Of a stretch of 64,000 nt of DNA, positions 25,857 through 33,661 are shown one piece after another (the stretch's first letter is position 1; each line of letters begins with the position of its first letter). The DNA is taken from assembly GCA_963721385.1 (NCBI GenBank), contig CAVRJB010000008.1:62001-126000 (forward strand), in the 5' to 3' direction. Under the pieces are notes generated by a model. The model had not been told where the DNA came from. It was given only the letters and a program-made list of their open reading frames with translations, and ran no database searches. Source of the DNA: DAOMFB01 sp963721385. Lineage in GTDB: Bacteria > Acidobacteriota > Thermoanaerobaculia > UBA5066. The translations under genes and the position numbers were made by a program.

Positions 25857-26420
25857 ATGCGTTCACAGGCCTTCCTTTCGAGCAATTGTTCGCGACGGAC
25901 GATTACCGGGCTCGCAGTGCTTGTTCTTCTGGCTGCCACTCCGGCGCACGCTCAGGTGTCGTGCAAGCTGCTCCAGCCGGTAGAGCTTGAGTCGATCCTG
26001 AAGGAGTGGGCCGCAGGAGGGAAAACGGCAAAGTTCTCCGGCTCCACCGACAACTCAAGCGGCATAGCCTTCGACGCCTGCAGCAGCGAAATCGTGAGAC
26101 CGGGTCAAGGGAATCTGCAGATCAGGGTCGTCGTTGTCAAGAATCTCCCCATGAGCGGCGGCGACGCCATACGCACGCGAAACGCAGCTTTGGCACGCGA
26201 GGGCCAGTGGAAGGTCAAGGGCGCGCAATTTGAGGAAAAGGCAGTGGGCAAAGCGATGTGCACCCTGTATGGCAGGCCCGGAGTGGCAGCACATTCGGTG
26301 TGCGCCATCCCCAGCGCGAATGGTTATGTCGAGGTGGAGGTGATTACTCCTTTTCAGAAGGTGATCGTATCAATGGATGCCGTAGGGACGCTGGTGCAGA
26401 AGGCGAACAGCCGCTTGTGA
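25857..26420 (+). CDS. Cassette-encoded secreted protein of unknown function
   Basis: A 187-residue protein. After a basic N-terminus comes a signal segment (GLAVLVLLAATPAHAQ). Mature part: four cysteines (in VSCKLL, DACSSE, AMCTLY, SVCAIP) suggest two disulfides, and VEVEVITPFQKVIVSM is a beta strand pair near the end. No family was recognised. GGGGAGG lies a few bases before the ATG, and the gene starts only 20 nt after the attC core at 25830, the normal cassette layout. Base composition is lower in GC than the chromosome around it. Confidence 0.7.
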   Translation: MRSQAFLSSNCSRRTITGLAVLVLLAATPAHAQVSCKLLQPVELESILKEWAAGGKTAKFSGSTDNSSGIAFDACSSEIVRPGQGNLQIRVVVVKNLPMSGGDAIRTRNAALAREGQWKVKGAQFEEKAVGKAMCTLYGRPGVAAHSVCAIPSANGYVEVEVITPFQKVIVSMDAVGTLVQKANSRL

Positions 26421-26469
26421 CTAACAAGGTCCATATTGACGTGAAACGGTCCCGGAACAAAAGTCGGGC

Positions 26470-26530
26470 GTCGAACAACACGCTGCAGCGGACTCGCTTG
26501 CGCTCGCCGCTGAGCGCGGTATCGTCAGGC
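26470..26530 (+). other. attC site 2
   Basis: R'' is GTCGAAC at 26470-26476 and R' is GTCAGGC at 26524-26530. L'' GCTGCAGCGG pairs with L' CCGCTGAGC leaving one extrahelical G. Total 61 nt. R' differs from GTTRRRY by one base, and R'' is also imperfect. Confidence 0.75.
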
Positions 26531-26599
26531 CGACAGACGCGCGTCACCGCCGATAACGCCCCGTGTGGCCCATATCACTCGAACCCCAGGAGGAACACC

Positions 26600-27050
26600 A
26601 TGATCGTTGAAGCACAGGTAACCATCAACGGATCCAAGGCGGCGATCTGGGCGGCAATCACCAACATCGAGAACGCCTCGGAAACCATCAGCGGAATCGA
26701 AAACATTGAGGTCCTCGAAAAACCGGCAAACGGGCTCGTCGGACTAAGGTGGCGAGAGACCCGAATGCTATTTCGGCAAGCCAGCTACCGCGGAAAAGTG
26801 GATCACCGATGCTGCTGAGAACGAGTTCTACAAAACCAAAGCAGAAAGTGATGGATTTGTATTCTTAACCACCAAGAGTATTTCAGAGAGCAGTGGCGGC
26901 ATTACGTTGGCTGAGTCTCATGATTCCAAGCCTCAAGGCATCGTTGCAAAACTAATGTCGATCCCAATGCTGTTTCTGTTCAAGGGCGTGGTGAAGAAGG
27001 CCCTCCTGCAAGACCTAAACGATATTAAGTCCGCAGTTGAACAGAAATGA
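26600..27050 (+). CDS. Cassette-encoded SRPBCC (START-like) protein, frame broken by one extra T
   Basis: About 149 residues after repair. It begins MIVEAQVTINGSKAAIWAAI followed by GIENIEVLEKPANGLVGLRW, the first strand-helix pattern of polyketide cyclase/SRPBCC ligand-binding proteins. It continues in the next frame with FGKPATAEKWITDAAENEF and ends near LFLFKGVVKKALLQDLNDIK, the long C-terminal helix. The break is in TTT at 26771-26773; removing one T gives MLFGKPATAEK. AGGAGG lies 7 nt before the ATG. Low GC and attC sites on both sides mark it as a cassette gene. Ligand unknown. Confidence 0.75.
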
Positions 27051-27059
27051 TCGATTGCG

Positions 27060-27119
27060 GCCTAACGACGGCATGCAGCGGACGCGCTTCGCTCGCCGCT
27101 GAGCGCGGTATCGTCAGGC
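27060..27119 (+). other. attC site 3
   Basis: R'' is GCCTAAC at 27060-27066 and R' is GTCAGGC at 27113-27119. The arms CAGCGG and CCGCTG pair in the middle. Length 60 nt. R' and R'' are not perfectly complementary (one mismatch). Confidence 0.8.
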
Positions 27120-27165
27120 CGCAGAAGAAACATTCCTCTCACCACCACCGCGCATCGGAGGTCAC

Positions 27166-27552
27166 ATGAAACGAGTCACTGGTATCGGGGGCATCTTCTT
27201 CAAGGCGAAAGACGCTCCATCACTGCAGGCTTGGTACAAGCGGCACTTGGGAATCGATGTCCAGGCCTGGGGCGGAGCTGCCTTCGATTGGACCGACGCC
27301 GAGGGCAAGCCGGTTGCAGGCACAACTGCCTGGCTCATCGATCCGCAAGAAAGTAATCACTTTGCTCCGAGCTCTGCTTCCTTCATGGTCAACTACCGAG
27401 TGGAAGACCTCCACGCCTTGGTCAAGGTCTTGAAGGAAGAAGGCTGCAATGTGCTCGAGAAGATTGACGAATCCGAGTATGGGAAGTTTGCCTGGGTCAT
27501 TGATCCAGAGGGAAACAAGGTCGAGCTATGGCAGCCGCCACAAGGCCAATGA
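27166..27552 (+). CDS. Cassette-encoded VOC (glyoxalase-like) protein
   Basis: A 128-residue single VOC unit pair. It starts VTGIGGIFFKAKDAPSLQAW, typical of the first strand-helix, and ends EYGKFAWVIDPEGNKVELWQ, the family's final strand with the metal-site glutamate position. VOC proteins act as glyoxalases, dioxygenases, isomerases or antibiotic-binding proteins; this one could be any of these. A weak GGAGG-like GGAGGTCAC precedes the ATG. It lies between two attC sites and is lower in GC than the host genes. Confidence 0.85.
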   Translation: MKRVTGIGGIFFKAKDAPSLQAWYKRHLGIDVQAWGGAAFDWTDAEGKPVAGTTAWLIDPQESNHFAPSSASFMVNYRVEDLHALVKVLKEEGCNVLEKIDESEYGKFAWVIDPEGNKVELWQPPQGQ

Positions 27553-27583
27553 GCAGGCTCGTTACGCACGGCCGCGAACTGCG

Positions 27584-27655
27584 GCCTGACACTTCGTTCA
27601 ACCGGACGCCTTGCGGCGGGCTGCCGCAAGGCGCCGGTTAACTCGAACGTCAGGC
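27584..27655 (+). other. attC site 4
   Basis: R'' is GCCTGAC at 27584-27590 and R' is GTCAGGC at 27649-27655, exactly complementary. The inner arms TTCAACCGGACGCC and GGCGCCGGTTAA pair with an unpaired A, and a further TTGCGGC/GCCGCAA stem closes the loop. Length 72 nt. Confidence 0.85.
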
Positions 27656-27689
27656 AGCACACCGATCCGCAGCGCCTGAGGTACCACTC

Positions 27690-28163
27690 GTGACAAATAT
27701 CCGCACGTCGAGTTCAGTCCTTCTTGCGGCAGCGATGAGCTCGTTCGCAATCGCTCTCGTTCACCTCGGCATCATGTTCATGGGCGCTCCGGGCTACCGT
27801 TACTTCGGTGCGCCGGGACTCGCCGTTCAAGTGGAGCGTGGGTCCTCGGTGCCCGCGTTTCTCTGTATTGGCGTCGCCGCGCTCCTTGGCCTTTGGGGTC
27901 TCTACGCCCTCGCAGGGGCAGGCCGGATCCGACCGCTGCCTCTGCTTCGCGCAGGCATCCTTCTCATCGGTACTATCTACCTCCTCCGGGGGTTGCTCGG
28001 GCTCCCGCAACTCGTCTGGGTACTCGCCGGGCGCAACGTGGCACCCCTCCGATACCTCCTCTTCTCTCTGGTGTCGGGCGTCACTGGCGTGCTCTATCTC
28101 GCCGGCCTCTTTGGACTTCGGCGTGCCACACGCGCCACCTTCGAGGAGCACCGTGCTGCCTGA
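27690..28163 (+). CDS. Cassette-encoded four-helix membrane protein
   Basis: A 157-residue protein with about four membrane segments (SSFAIALVHLGIMFMG, FLCIGVAALLGLWGLYAL, LLRAGILLIGTIYLLRG, LLFSLVSGVTGVLYLAGLFG). Start is GTG 35 nt after the attC core. The stop is within the R'' box of the next attC-like sequence. No functional family was recognised; small DoxX-like or DUF membrane proteins have similar layout. Confidence 0.7.
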   Translation: MTNIRTSSSVLLAAAMSSFAIALVHLGIMFMGAPGYRYFGAPGLAVQVERGSSVPAFLCIGVAALLGLWGLYALAGAGRIRPLPLLRAGILLIGTIYLLRGLLGLPQLVWVLAGRNVAPLRYLLFSLVSGVTGVLYLAGLFGLRRATRATFEEHRAA

Positions 28164-28250
28164 CCCCTCGCTCCAGCGGACGCGCTAGCGATCGCCACCG
28201 GCTCGTGGCGGGAATTTGCTCACGACGTGCTGGCGCGCAAGTGACGGTGG
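28158..28250 (+). other. Degenerate attC at right end of the clear array
   Basis: R'' GCCTGAC at 28158-28164 and an L'' like CCAGCGGACGCGC are present, but the expected CCGCTGG arm and a GTTAGGC or GTCAGGC core are not found. It looks truncated or mutated, and it is where the low-GC cassettes end. Confidence 0.4.
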
Positions 28251-28275
28251 CGCCTTCGGGGCGCTCCTCCTGACC

Positions 28276-28758
28276 TCACTTCGCCGCGGGTGGCGCGGGA
28301 GGGAGCGAGGTCCGGGAGTAGAGGCCGACCGGGTGACCGGCCGGATCCACGACGAGGCCGATGGCCCCGGTGCCGTCCGTCAGATTGAAGGGAAATCCGG
28401 GAATGACCGTTCCCCCCAGCTCTTTCGCCTTCCTGCAGCTGGCCAGGATGTCGATCACCTGGACGTAGACGACGCCGTTGAAGGGGCTGATCTTCCCCTC
28501 CGCGACCCGCAGCGTCCCGATGGCGGTGCCGCTCGCGACGATCTCCGCCGCCAGGTCGGTGCCCGGCACCGGGTTGAATTTCCAGTCGAAGAGCTTGCCG
28601 TAGAATTCCTTCGCCTGTGCGAGGTTGGTCGTGGAGATGTCGAACCAGGCGATGCGCCCCGGTCCGACATCGGCGGGGGGAGCCTTCTGCGTCGCCGCCG
28701 GAAGCGGTCCGGTCAAGAGGGTCATGACCATGGTGATCGCCGAGATCGCGTTTCGCAT
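28276..28758 (-). CDS. Secreted VOC domain protein
   Basis: A 160-residue protein with a signal peptide (TMVMTLLTGPLPAATQ). The VOC pattern is clear: GRIAWFDISTTNLAQAKEFY, then FDWKFNPVP, and FNLTDGTGAIGLVVDPAGHP near the end. Such proteins resemble the 27 kDa-antigen/CFP-30B-type glyoxalase-like family. It is on the opposite strand from the cassettes and has host-like GC. It is oriented divergently to the SRPBCC gene at 28932. A GGAGGGCGGCG stretch precedes the ATG. Confidence 0.8.
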   Translation of the reverse strand: MRNAISAITMVMTLLTGPLPAATQKAPPADVGPGRIAWFDISTTNLAQAKEFYGKLFDWKFNPVPGTDLAAEIVASGTAIGTLRVAEGKISPFNGVVYVQVIDILASCRKAKELGGTVIPGFPFNLTDGTGAIGLVVDPAGHPVGLYSRTSLPPAPPAAK

Positions 28759-28931
28759 CGCCGCCCTCCTGGCTCACATTCGCGGGGGAGGGCCCGAATG
28801 CTAGCACCGGGCAGAAAGCCCCTCTGCGCCGGGCGCGAGGTCGTCGGGCGTCACAAGTCATCCCTCGGCGCTCCCGTGGTCGGTCGAATCCTCGACCCCG
28901 GCCAAACGTCGAACTGAAAGGCGAGGTGATC

Positions 28932-29378
28932 ATGCCCACAGGTACCGTCCGGCTTCACCGCGTGCTCCGTGCCAAGCCCGACCGCGTCTATCGGGCCTTC
29001 CTGGACGCCGACGCCATGGCCAAATGGCTGCCACCCTACGGTTTCACCTGCAAGGTCCACCACCTGGATGCCCGGGTGGGCGGCACCTACAGGATGTCGT
29101 TCACGAACTTCGGCACGGGTCACGGCCACTCCTTCGGCGGCGAGTACAAGGAGCTGGTGCCGAACGAGAAGCTCCGCTACACGGACAAGTTCGACGACCC
29201 GAACCTGCCCGGGGAGATGCTGACGACGGTGACCCTGAAGCCCGTGTCGTGCGGCACCGAGCTGAACGTCGTGCAGGAGGGTCTGCCGGAGTTCATTCCC
29301 GTCGAAATGTGCTATCTCGGCTGGCAGGAATCGCTCGAGCAGCTCGCGAAGCTCGTCGAGCCCGAGATTCCGGGGTAA
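28932..29378 (+). CDS. SRPBCC family protein (AHSA1-like)
   Basis: A 148-residue AHSA1/START-like protein. VRLHRVLRAKPDRVYRAFLD at the start, then MAKWLPPYGFTCKV, VGGTYRMSFTN and a final LGWQESLEQLAKLVEP helix match the family of hydrophobic-ligand binding or stress-associated proteins. Start ATG follows GGCGAGGTGATC; a GTG six bases earlier is in frame. The DinB gene is 62 nt downstream with a hairpin in between. Confidence 0.85.
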   Translation: MPTGTVRLHRVLRAKPDRVYRAFLDADAMAKWLPPYGFTCKVHHLDARVGGTYRMSFTNFGTGHGHSFGGEYKELVPNEKLRYTDKFDDPNLPGEMLTTVTLKPVSCGTELNVVQEGLPEFIPVEMCYLGWQESLEQLAKLVEPEIPG

Positions 29379-29385
29379 CGGGGTT

Positions 29386-29409
29386 CCGCCGGATTCCTTG
29401 CTCCGGCGG
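29386..29409 (+). terminator. Hairpin between SRPBCC and DinB genes
   Basis: CCGCCGGA and TCCGGCGG form a perfect 8-bp stem with an 8-nt loop, 8 nt after the SRPBCC stop. There is no U tract, so termination is uncertain. Confidence 0.35.
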
Positions 29410-29440
29410 ACGACGCGCGGGAGACCGAAGGAGGCAGGGG

Positions 29441-29935
29441 ATGGATCCCGAGACGGTTCAGGAACTGCAGGCGTACAACACGTGGGCGAACGGGCGGATC
29501 CTGGACGCGGTGGCGCGCCTCGATTCAGACGGGTTCAAACGCGCCCTCGGCGGGAGCTTTCCGTCTGTCCAGGCCACGCTGACGCACATGGTCTGGGCGG
29601 AGTGGCTCTGGCTCGAGCGGTGGCAGGACCGCTCGCCGAAGGAACTGTTCGCGGCGGAGGAGTTTCCGTCCGTCCCGGACCTGAGGGCCCGGTGGAGCCC
29701 GGTCCAGGCCGCGCAGAAGACCTTCGTCGCGGCGCTGACGCCGGAGAGGCTTCAGCGGGTCGGCCGCTACACGAACCGGAAGGGGGAGACGTGGGAGTAC
29801 GCCCTCTGGCGGCAGATCCACCACCTCTTCAACCACTCGACCTACCACCGCGGCCAGGTGACCAACATGCTCCGGCTTCTCGGCGCCCAGCCGGCGGTGA
29901 CGGACTTCCTGGACTACTGGGACGAAGGCCGGTAG
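29441..29935 (+). CDS. DinB family protein
   Basis: A 164-residue four-helix-bundle DinB/YfiT-like protein. The metal histidines are visible: one in LTHMVWAEWLWLERW and two in HLFNHSTYHRGQ. The start reads ELQAYNTWANGRILDAV, typical of the first helix. The family includes thiol-dependent S-transferases and DNA-damage-inducible proteins; the exact reaction is unknown. GAAGGAGGCAGGGG directly precedes the ATG. Confidence 0.88.
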   Translation: MDPETVQELQAYNTWANGRILDAVARLDSDGFKRALGGSFPSVQATLTHMVWAEWLWLERWQDRSPKELFAAEEFPSVPDLRARWSPVQAAQKTFVAALTPERLQRVGRYTNRKGETWEYALWRQIHHLFNHSTYHRGQVTNMLRLLGAQPAVTDFLDYWDEGR

Positions 29936-30034
29936 GCGTGCGACTCCGGACGACCGTGGACAGATCAACATGATCAGGAAGAGGATGAAGCCGTAGCTGA
30001 CGGCCTCCGGTCCGCCGGGGGGAGGGCTTGATCC

Positions 30035-30958
30035 GTGCACATCCTGCAGGCCATCGGGAAGACGTCTCTCGTAAGGCTTCGCAAGGTCGTCCCGCCTGGC
30101 TGCGCGGAGATCCACGTGAAGCTGGAGTGGGAGAACCCCACGGGCAGCATGAAGGACCGGATGGCGCTGGCCGTGATCTCGCGGGCCGAGGAGGACGGGC
30201 GCCTCCAGCCGGGAGACACCGTCGTCGAGTACACGGGGGGGAGCACGGGCGCGTCGCTGGCGCTCGTCTGCGCCGCCAAGGGCTACCCGATCCGGCTCGT
30301 CACGTCCGACGCGTTCAGCCGGGAGAAACGGGATCACATGGCGGCCCTCGGTGCAGAGCTGACGATCGTCCCGAGCGAGGGCGGGCTCAGCACCAGAAAA
30401 CTGTTCCAGGACATGATCGAGACCGCCCGCAGGATGAGCCTGGAGCCTCACACCTACTGGATCGACCAGCTCAACAACCGGGACAGCATCGCGGGCTACA
30501 CCTCGCTGGGCGAGGAGATCTGGAGCCAGACGACCGGAGAGGTCGACGCCTTCGTTCAATCCGCCGGTACGGCGGCTTCTTCGCGCGGGGTCGCCACGGT
30601 GCTGAAGCGGTACAAACCGGGCGTCGCGATCGTCGTCGTCGAACCCGCGGAATCCTCGGTGCTGCGGGGAGGCCCGGCCGGTGCTCACGGGATCGAAGGA
30701 ATCGGGATCGGCAGCACTCCCCCGCTCTGGGAGCCGACGCTCGTGGACGAGATCCTGTCCGTCAGCACGGACGACGCGGAAAAGATGGCGAGGCGGCTCG
30801 CGCGGGAGGAGGCTCTCTTCGCGGGGACCTCGTCCGGCGCGAACGTCGTCGCCGCGATCCGGGTCGCCGAGCGGCTCGGTCCGGGCGCACGGGTGGTCAC
30901 GTTGATGGTCGACTCCGGCCTGAAGTACCTGAGCACCGACGTCTACAGGCGAAAGTAG
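30035..30958 (+). CDS. PLP-dependent cysteine synthase-family enzyme
   Basis: A 307-residue fold-type II PLP enzyme. NPTGSMKDRMA holds the PLP lysine, EYTGGSTGASLA is the substrate/phosphate loop region, and ALFAGTSSGANVVAA is the second glycine-serine loop near the C-terminus. The family makes cysteine from O-acetylserine or related beta-substituted amino acids. LDDEP-like tails seen in assimilatory CysK are absent, so a specialised role is possible. Start is GTG; no methionine codon is near. The nitrilase-like gene follows after 28 nt. Confidence 0.85.
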   Translation: MHILQAIGKTSLVRLRKVVPPGCAEIHVKLEWENPTGSMKDRMALAVISRAEEDGRLQPGDTVVEYTGGSTGASLALVCAAKGYPIRLVTSDAFSREKRDHMAALGAELTIVPSEGGLSTRKLFQDMIETARRMSLEPHTYWIDQLNNRDSIAGYTSLGEEIWSQTTGEVDAFVQSAGTAASSRGVATVLKRYKPGVAIVVVEPAESSVLRGGPAGAHGIEGIGIGSTPPLWEPTLVDEILSVSTDDAEKMARRLAREEALFAGTSSGANVVAAIRVAERLGPGARVVTLMVDSGLKYLSTDVYRRK

Positions 30959-30986
30959 CCCGCGATATCGTTCCCGAAGATCCCCG

Positions 30987-31806
30987 ATGATCATCGGCCT
31001 CGCGTCGCCGCGCATCGCCTCGACCCTCGACGAGGGCCTGGAGAAGATCGAGCGGCTCCTGTCCGAAGCTTCGGCCCGCGGAGCGGAGATCGTCTGCTTC
31101 CCGGAAGCCTATCTCCCGGGCCTCCGGGGACAGGACTTCGAGGTCTTCCCCTTTGACGAGATGCAGCAGGAACGGGCGTTTCGGACCGTGGCGCAGTGGG
31201 CGCGAACGTACGCGGTCGCCACGATCCTCGGGATGGAGAGGCTCAGCCCGGCGGGCAGGCAGATCGTCGCCTTCGTCATCGACGCCCAGGGCGAGCTTCA
31301 GGGATATCAGACCAAGAACCAGCTCGACCCGACCGAAGACAGGTTCTATGTGCCCGGAGATACCCGGCGACTCTTCGAGATCAACGGGGTCAAGTTCGGA
31401 GTGGCGATTTGCCATGAAGGCTGGCGCTATCCCGAGACGGTGCGATGGGCGGCGGCGCGGGGCGCCAAGATCGTCTTTCATCCCCAGCACACGGGGACCG
31501 AGCGCGACGGCGTCCGGCTGACGGAGTGGGGCGCGGCCGGCGAATCCCTACTACGAGAAGGCGATGACGATGCGCAGCCTCGAGAACACGATCTACTTCG
31601 CCAGCGTCAATTACGCGTTGCGCTTCCAGGAATCGGCGACGAGCCTCATCGACCCGACAGGCAAGTGCCAGGCGTATCTCCCCTATGGGCAGGAAGGCCT
31701 GCTGGTGCAGGCCATCGACGTCGAGGAGGCCACCGGATTGCTGGCAATCCGATATGCCCCCGAGCGCCATCGGGAATTCCTCTCCGACGAAAGGAGGGGC
31801 TCATGA
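30987..31806 (+). CDS. Carbon-nitrogen hydrolase (nitrilase superfamily), frame broken
   Basis: About 272 residues after repair. The catalytic triad positions are visible: glutamate in CFPEAYLPG, lysine in YQTKNQLDPTED and cysteine in VAICHEGWRYPE. After WGAAG the frame shifts at about 31539-31542; removing one G gives GAAGNPYYEKAMTMRSLEN, which continues to a stop at 31806. The enzyme would hydrolyse an amide or nitrile. It follows the PLP enzyme gene closely, so the two may share a pathway of amino-acid-like compounds. Confidence 0.8.
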
Positions 31807-31849
31807 CGGTTTCCTCACGCCAGATGGCGCTGAAGTCATCGTCGACCGT

Positions 31850-32212
31850 ATGAGGCCTCGCGAGCTCGTCCGGGCCTGGGTCGAGGCCTTCAACCGGGCC
31901 GATGCCGACGCGCTCGCGGCCTTCTACGCCGAGGACGCCGTCAACCACCAGGTCGCCGAGGCCCCGGTGAAGGGCCGCGAAGCCATCCGCGAGATGTTCG
32001 CCTCCGGGTTCGCGTCGGCGACCATGGTCTGCCTCGTGGAAAACCTCTTCGAGGACGGCGAGTGGGCGATCCTCGAGTGGCGCGATCCGCTCGGCCTCCG
32101 GGGCTGCGGCTTCTTCCACGTGGTGAACGACAGGATCGTCTTCCAGCGAGGCTACTGGGACAAGCTCTCCTTCCTGAGATCCCGGGGCCTGCCGATGCCG
32201 GAAGATCCGTGA
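31850..32212 (+). CDS. SnoaL-like / NTF2-fold protein
   Basis: A 120-residue protein. RELVRAWVEAFNRADADALA, then FYAEDAVNH, and ILEWRDPLGLRGCGFFHV are the helix and strands of SnoaL-like polyketide cyclase folds, a scaffold shared by isomerases and limonene-epoxide-type hydrolases. The ATG at 31850 was chosen since the conserved helix starts right after it; no strong ribosome site is seen. The cupin gene follows after 19 nt. Confidence 0.75.
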   Translation: MRPRELVRAWVEAFNRADADALAAFYAEDAVNHQVAEAPVKGREAIREMFASGFASATMVCLVENLFEDGEWAILEWRDPLGLRGCGFFHVVNDRIVFQRGYWDKLSFLRSRGLPMPEDP

Positions 32213-32231
32213 GCCCCGCAGGAGGTCCGCC

Positions 32232-32591
32232 ATGGAACCGGTCAACCTGAAGGACAAGCTCGCTCTCTTCTCGACCCGTTGGGACCCCAAGATCGTCGGA
32301 GAGCTGAACGGCCAGCACGTGAAGCTCGTGAAGTTCCTCGGCCCGTTCATCTGGCACCGGCACGAGAACGAGGACGAGCTGTTTCTCGTCCTCCGGGGCT
32401 CGTTCGAGATGGAGTTCCGGGATCGCACCGTTCCCGTTCGGGAAGGGGAGTTCCTGATCGTCCCCCGCGGCGTCGAGCATCGCCCCGTCGCCGAATCCGA
32501 GGTCCACGTCCTCCTCTTCGAGCCGGTCTCCACGCTCAATACGGGCGACGTTCGGGGACCGCTCACCGTGAGCCAACCGGAATGCATCTGA
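32232..32591 (+). CDS. Cupin domain protein
   Basis: A 119-residue single-cupin protein. Motif 1 is HRHENEDELFLVLRG and motif 2 is EFLIVPRGVEHRPVA, supplying two or three histidines and a glutamate for a metal. The lysine-rich N-terminal part (VNLKDKLALFSTRW) resembles mannose-6-phosphate isomerase-like cupins. GGAGG lies 6 nt before the ATG. The enzymatic or binding role is unknown. Confidence 0.88.
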   Translation: MEPVNLKDKLALFSTRWDPKIVGELNGQHVKLVKFLGPFIWHRHENEDELFLVLRGSFEMEFRDRTVPVREGEFLIVPRGVEHRPVAESEVHVLLFEPVSTLNTGDVRGPLTVSQPECI

Positions 32592-32606
32592 GTCTCTCCG
32601 TCCCGG

Positions 32607-32648
32607 GACCCGTTTGCGCCGGCCGCTGTTCGCGGTATCGTCACGGGG
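32607..32648 (+). other. Probable decayed attC (right arm)
   Basis: An ungapped comparison with the right part of attC site 2 matches at about 33 of 42 positions, including CGCGGTATCGTCA. The R' core reads GTCACGG rather than GTCAGGC, and the left arm is not recognisable. It lies in the gap before the SnoaL-type gene at 32688. Confidence 0.5.
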
Positions 32649-32687
32649 CACCAAAACGCACCGCGGGGAGACAGGAGGGACCGAAGC

Positions 32688-33104
32688 ATGTCCGAGGCCC
32701 AGAACGCAGCTCTCGCGCGGCGCGTCATCGACGAGGCCTTCAACAACAAACGCTCGGAGGCGGTCCGCGAGCTCCTGCACCCGAAAGCGGTCGGCCACCT
32801 CGAGGGGTTCGAGGTGCGTGGGCCGGAGGGCTTCCTCCCCGCGTGGGCCAGTTCTCTCGGCGCGTTTCCCGACCTCAAGGTCATCATCCAGGACCTCATG
32901 GCGCAGGGGGACTCCGTCGCGGTCCGGTGGACGGCCTCCGGCCTGCATACCGGGCCGCACCTCGGCATCGCGCCGTCCATGAAGCTCGTCGCGTTCCGCG
33001 GCATCACGTGGCTCCGCTTCTCGGAGGGGAAGATCATCGAATGGTGGGAATCCTGGAACCAGGGCCGGCTCTTCAGCGAGCTGCAGCAGGCCCGCAAGGA
33101 CTGA
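32688..33104 (+). CDS. SnoaL-type ester cyclase-like protein
   Basis: A 138-residue NTF2-fold protein. ARRVIDEAFNNKRSEAVREL and a late WLRFSEGKIIEWWESWNQ are characteristic of the ester cyclase/SnoaL group. The histidine in TGPHLGIAPS may line the pocket. An AGGAGG sits 10 nt before the ATG. It is the second protein of this fold in the region (see 31850), and the two are not close copies. Confidence 0.82.
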   Translation: MSEAQNAALARRVIDEAFNNKRSEAVRELLHPKAVGHLEGFEVRGPEGFLPAWASSLGAFPDLKVIIQDLMAQGDSVAVRWTASGLHTGPHLGIAPSMKLVAFRGITWLRFSEGKIIEWWESWNQGRLFSELQQARKD

Positions 33105-33108
33105 AGGC

Positions 33109-33471
33109 GTGAACAAGGCCACCACCAGCATCCGCGTCTTCGGGATCTACCTCCTCGTCCTCGGCCCGCTCCTCATCCTCGTCCCGTCCGTCGTCCTCGG
33201 CCCGTTCGGCATTCCCGTGCCGTCCGATGTCTGGATCCGCGTCGTTGGCGTCCTCGCCGCCGTCCTCGGGTATTACTACCTTCAGGCGTCGCGGTTCGGG
33301 CTCGTCCCGTTCTACCGGGCGACGGTCGCGGGACGCGGCTTCGTCTTCGTCTCGTTCCTCGCGTTCGCGCTGCTCGGACTCGCCCCGGCGACGCTGGTCC
33401 TCTTCGGAGCGGTCGACCTCGCCGGCGCCGCCTGGACCGCTCTCGGCCTCCGCTCGGCGCCGGGCGCCTGA
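33109..33471 (+). CDS. Small membrane protein
   Basis: A 120-residue protein with about four hydrophobic segments (FGIYLLVLGPLLILVPSVVL, VWIRVVGVLAAVLGYYYLQ, FVFVSFLAFALLGLAPATL, and a shorter final one). Start is GTG, 4 nt after the SnoaL-type gene stop, so cotranscription is likely. No family was recognised. Confidence 0.65.
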   Translation: MNKATTSIRVFGIYLLVLGPLLILVPSVVLGPFGIPVPSDVWIRVVGVLAAVLGYYYLQASRFGLVPFYRATVAGRGFVFVSFLAFALLGLAPATLVLFGAVDLAGAAWTALGLRSAPGA

Positions 33472-33529
33472 CCCCCCGACGCAACCCGGAACTCGCCCCG
33501 TCCATGGCGGACGGGAACGGGCCTGTCCC

Positions 33530-33625
33530 ATGCCGCGTCTGCATTTCGCCGTCGTCTTCGTCGCCCTCGCGGGCCTCGTCTTCGGCGCCTGCGTCGCGTC
33601 CGGGTCCCCGGCCCTTCCCCGCTGA
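33530..33625 (+). CDS. Possible 31-residue signal-peptide-like ORF
   Basis: The frame encodes a basic start, a hydrophobic run (FAVVFVALAGLVFGAC) and a short tail. The AC could be a weak lipobox. No good ribosome site is present. It may be a truncated lipoprotein gene or chance. Confidence 0.25.
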   Translation: MPRLHFAVVFVALAGLVFGACVASGSPALPR

Positions 33626-33661
33626 CGTCCAGGCCGATCTCGGTCAGAATCGGAAGCCGTC

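Noticed and set aside
29386..29409. Hairpin after the SRPBCC gene as an attC site
   Set aside because: It has no R' or R'' core and no extrahelical base; it is reported only as a terminator-like hairpin.
30961..30972. GCGATATCGTT resembling the right arm of attC
   Set aside because: Only the outer part matches, with no L boxes or core, and it directly follows a coding region.
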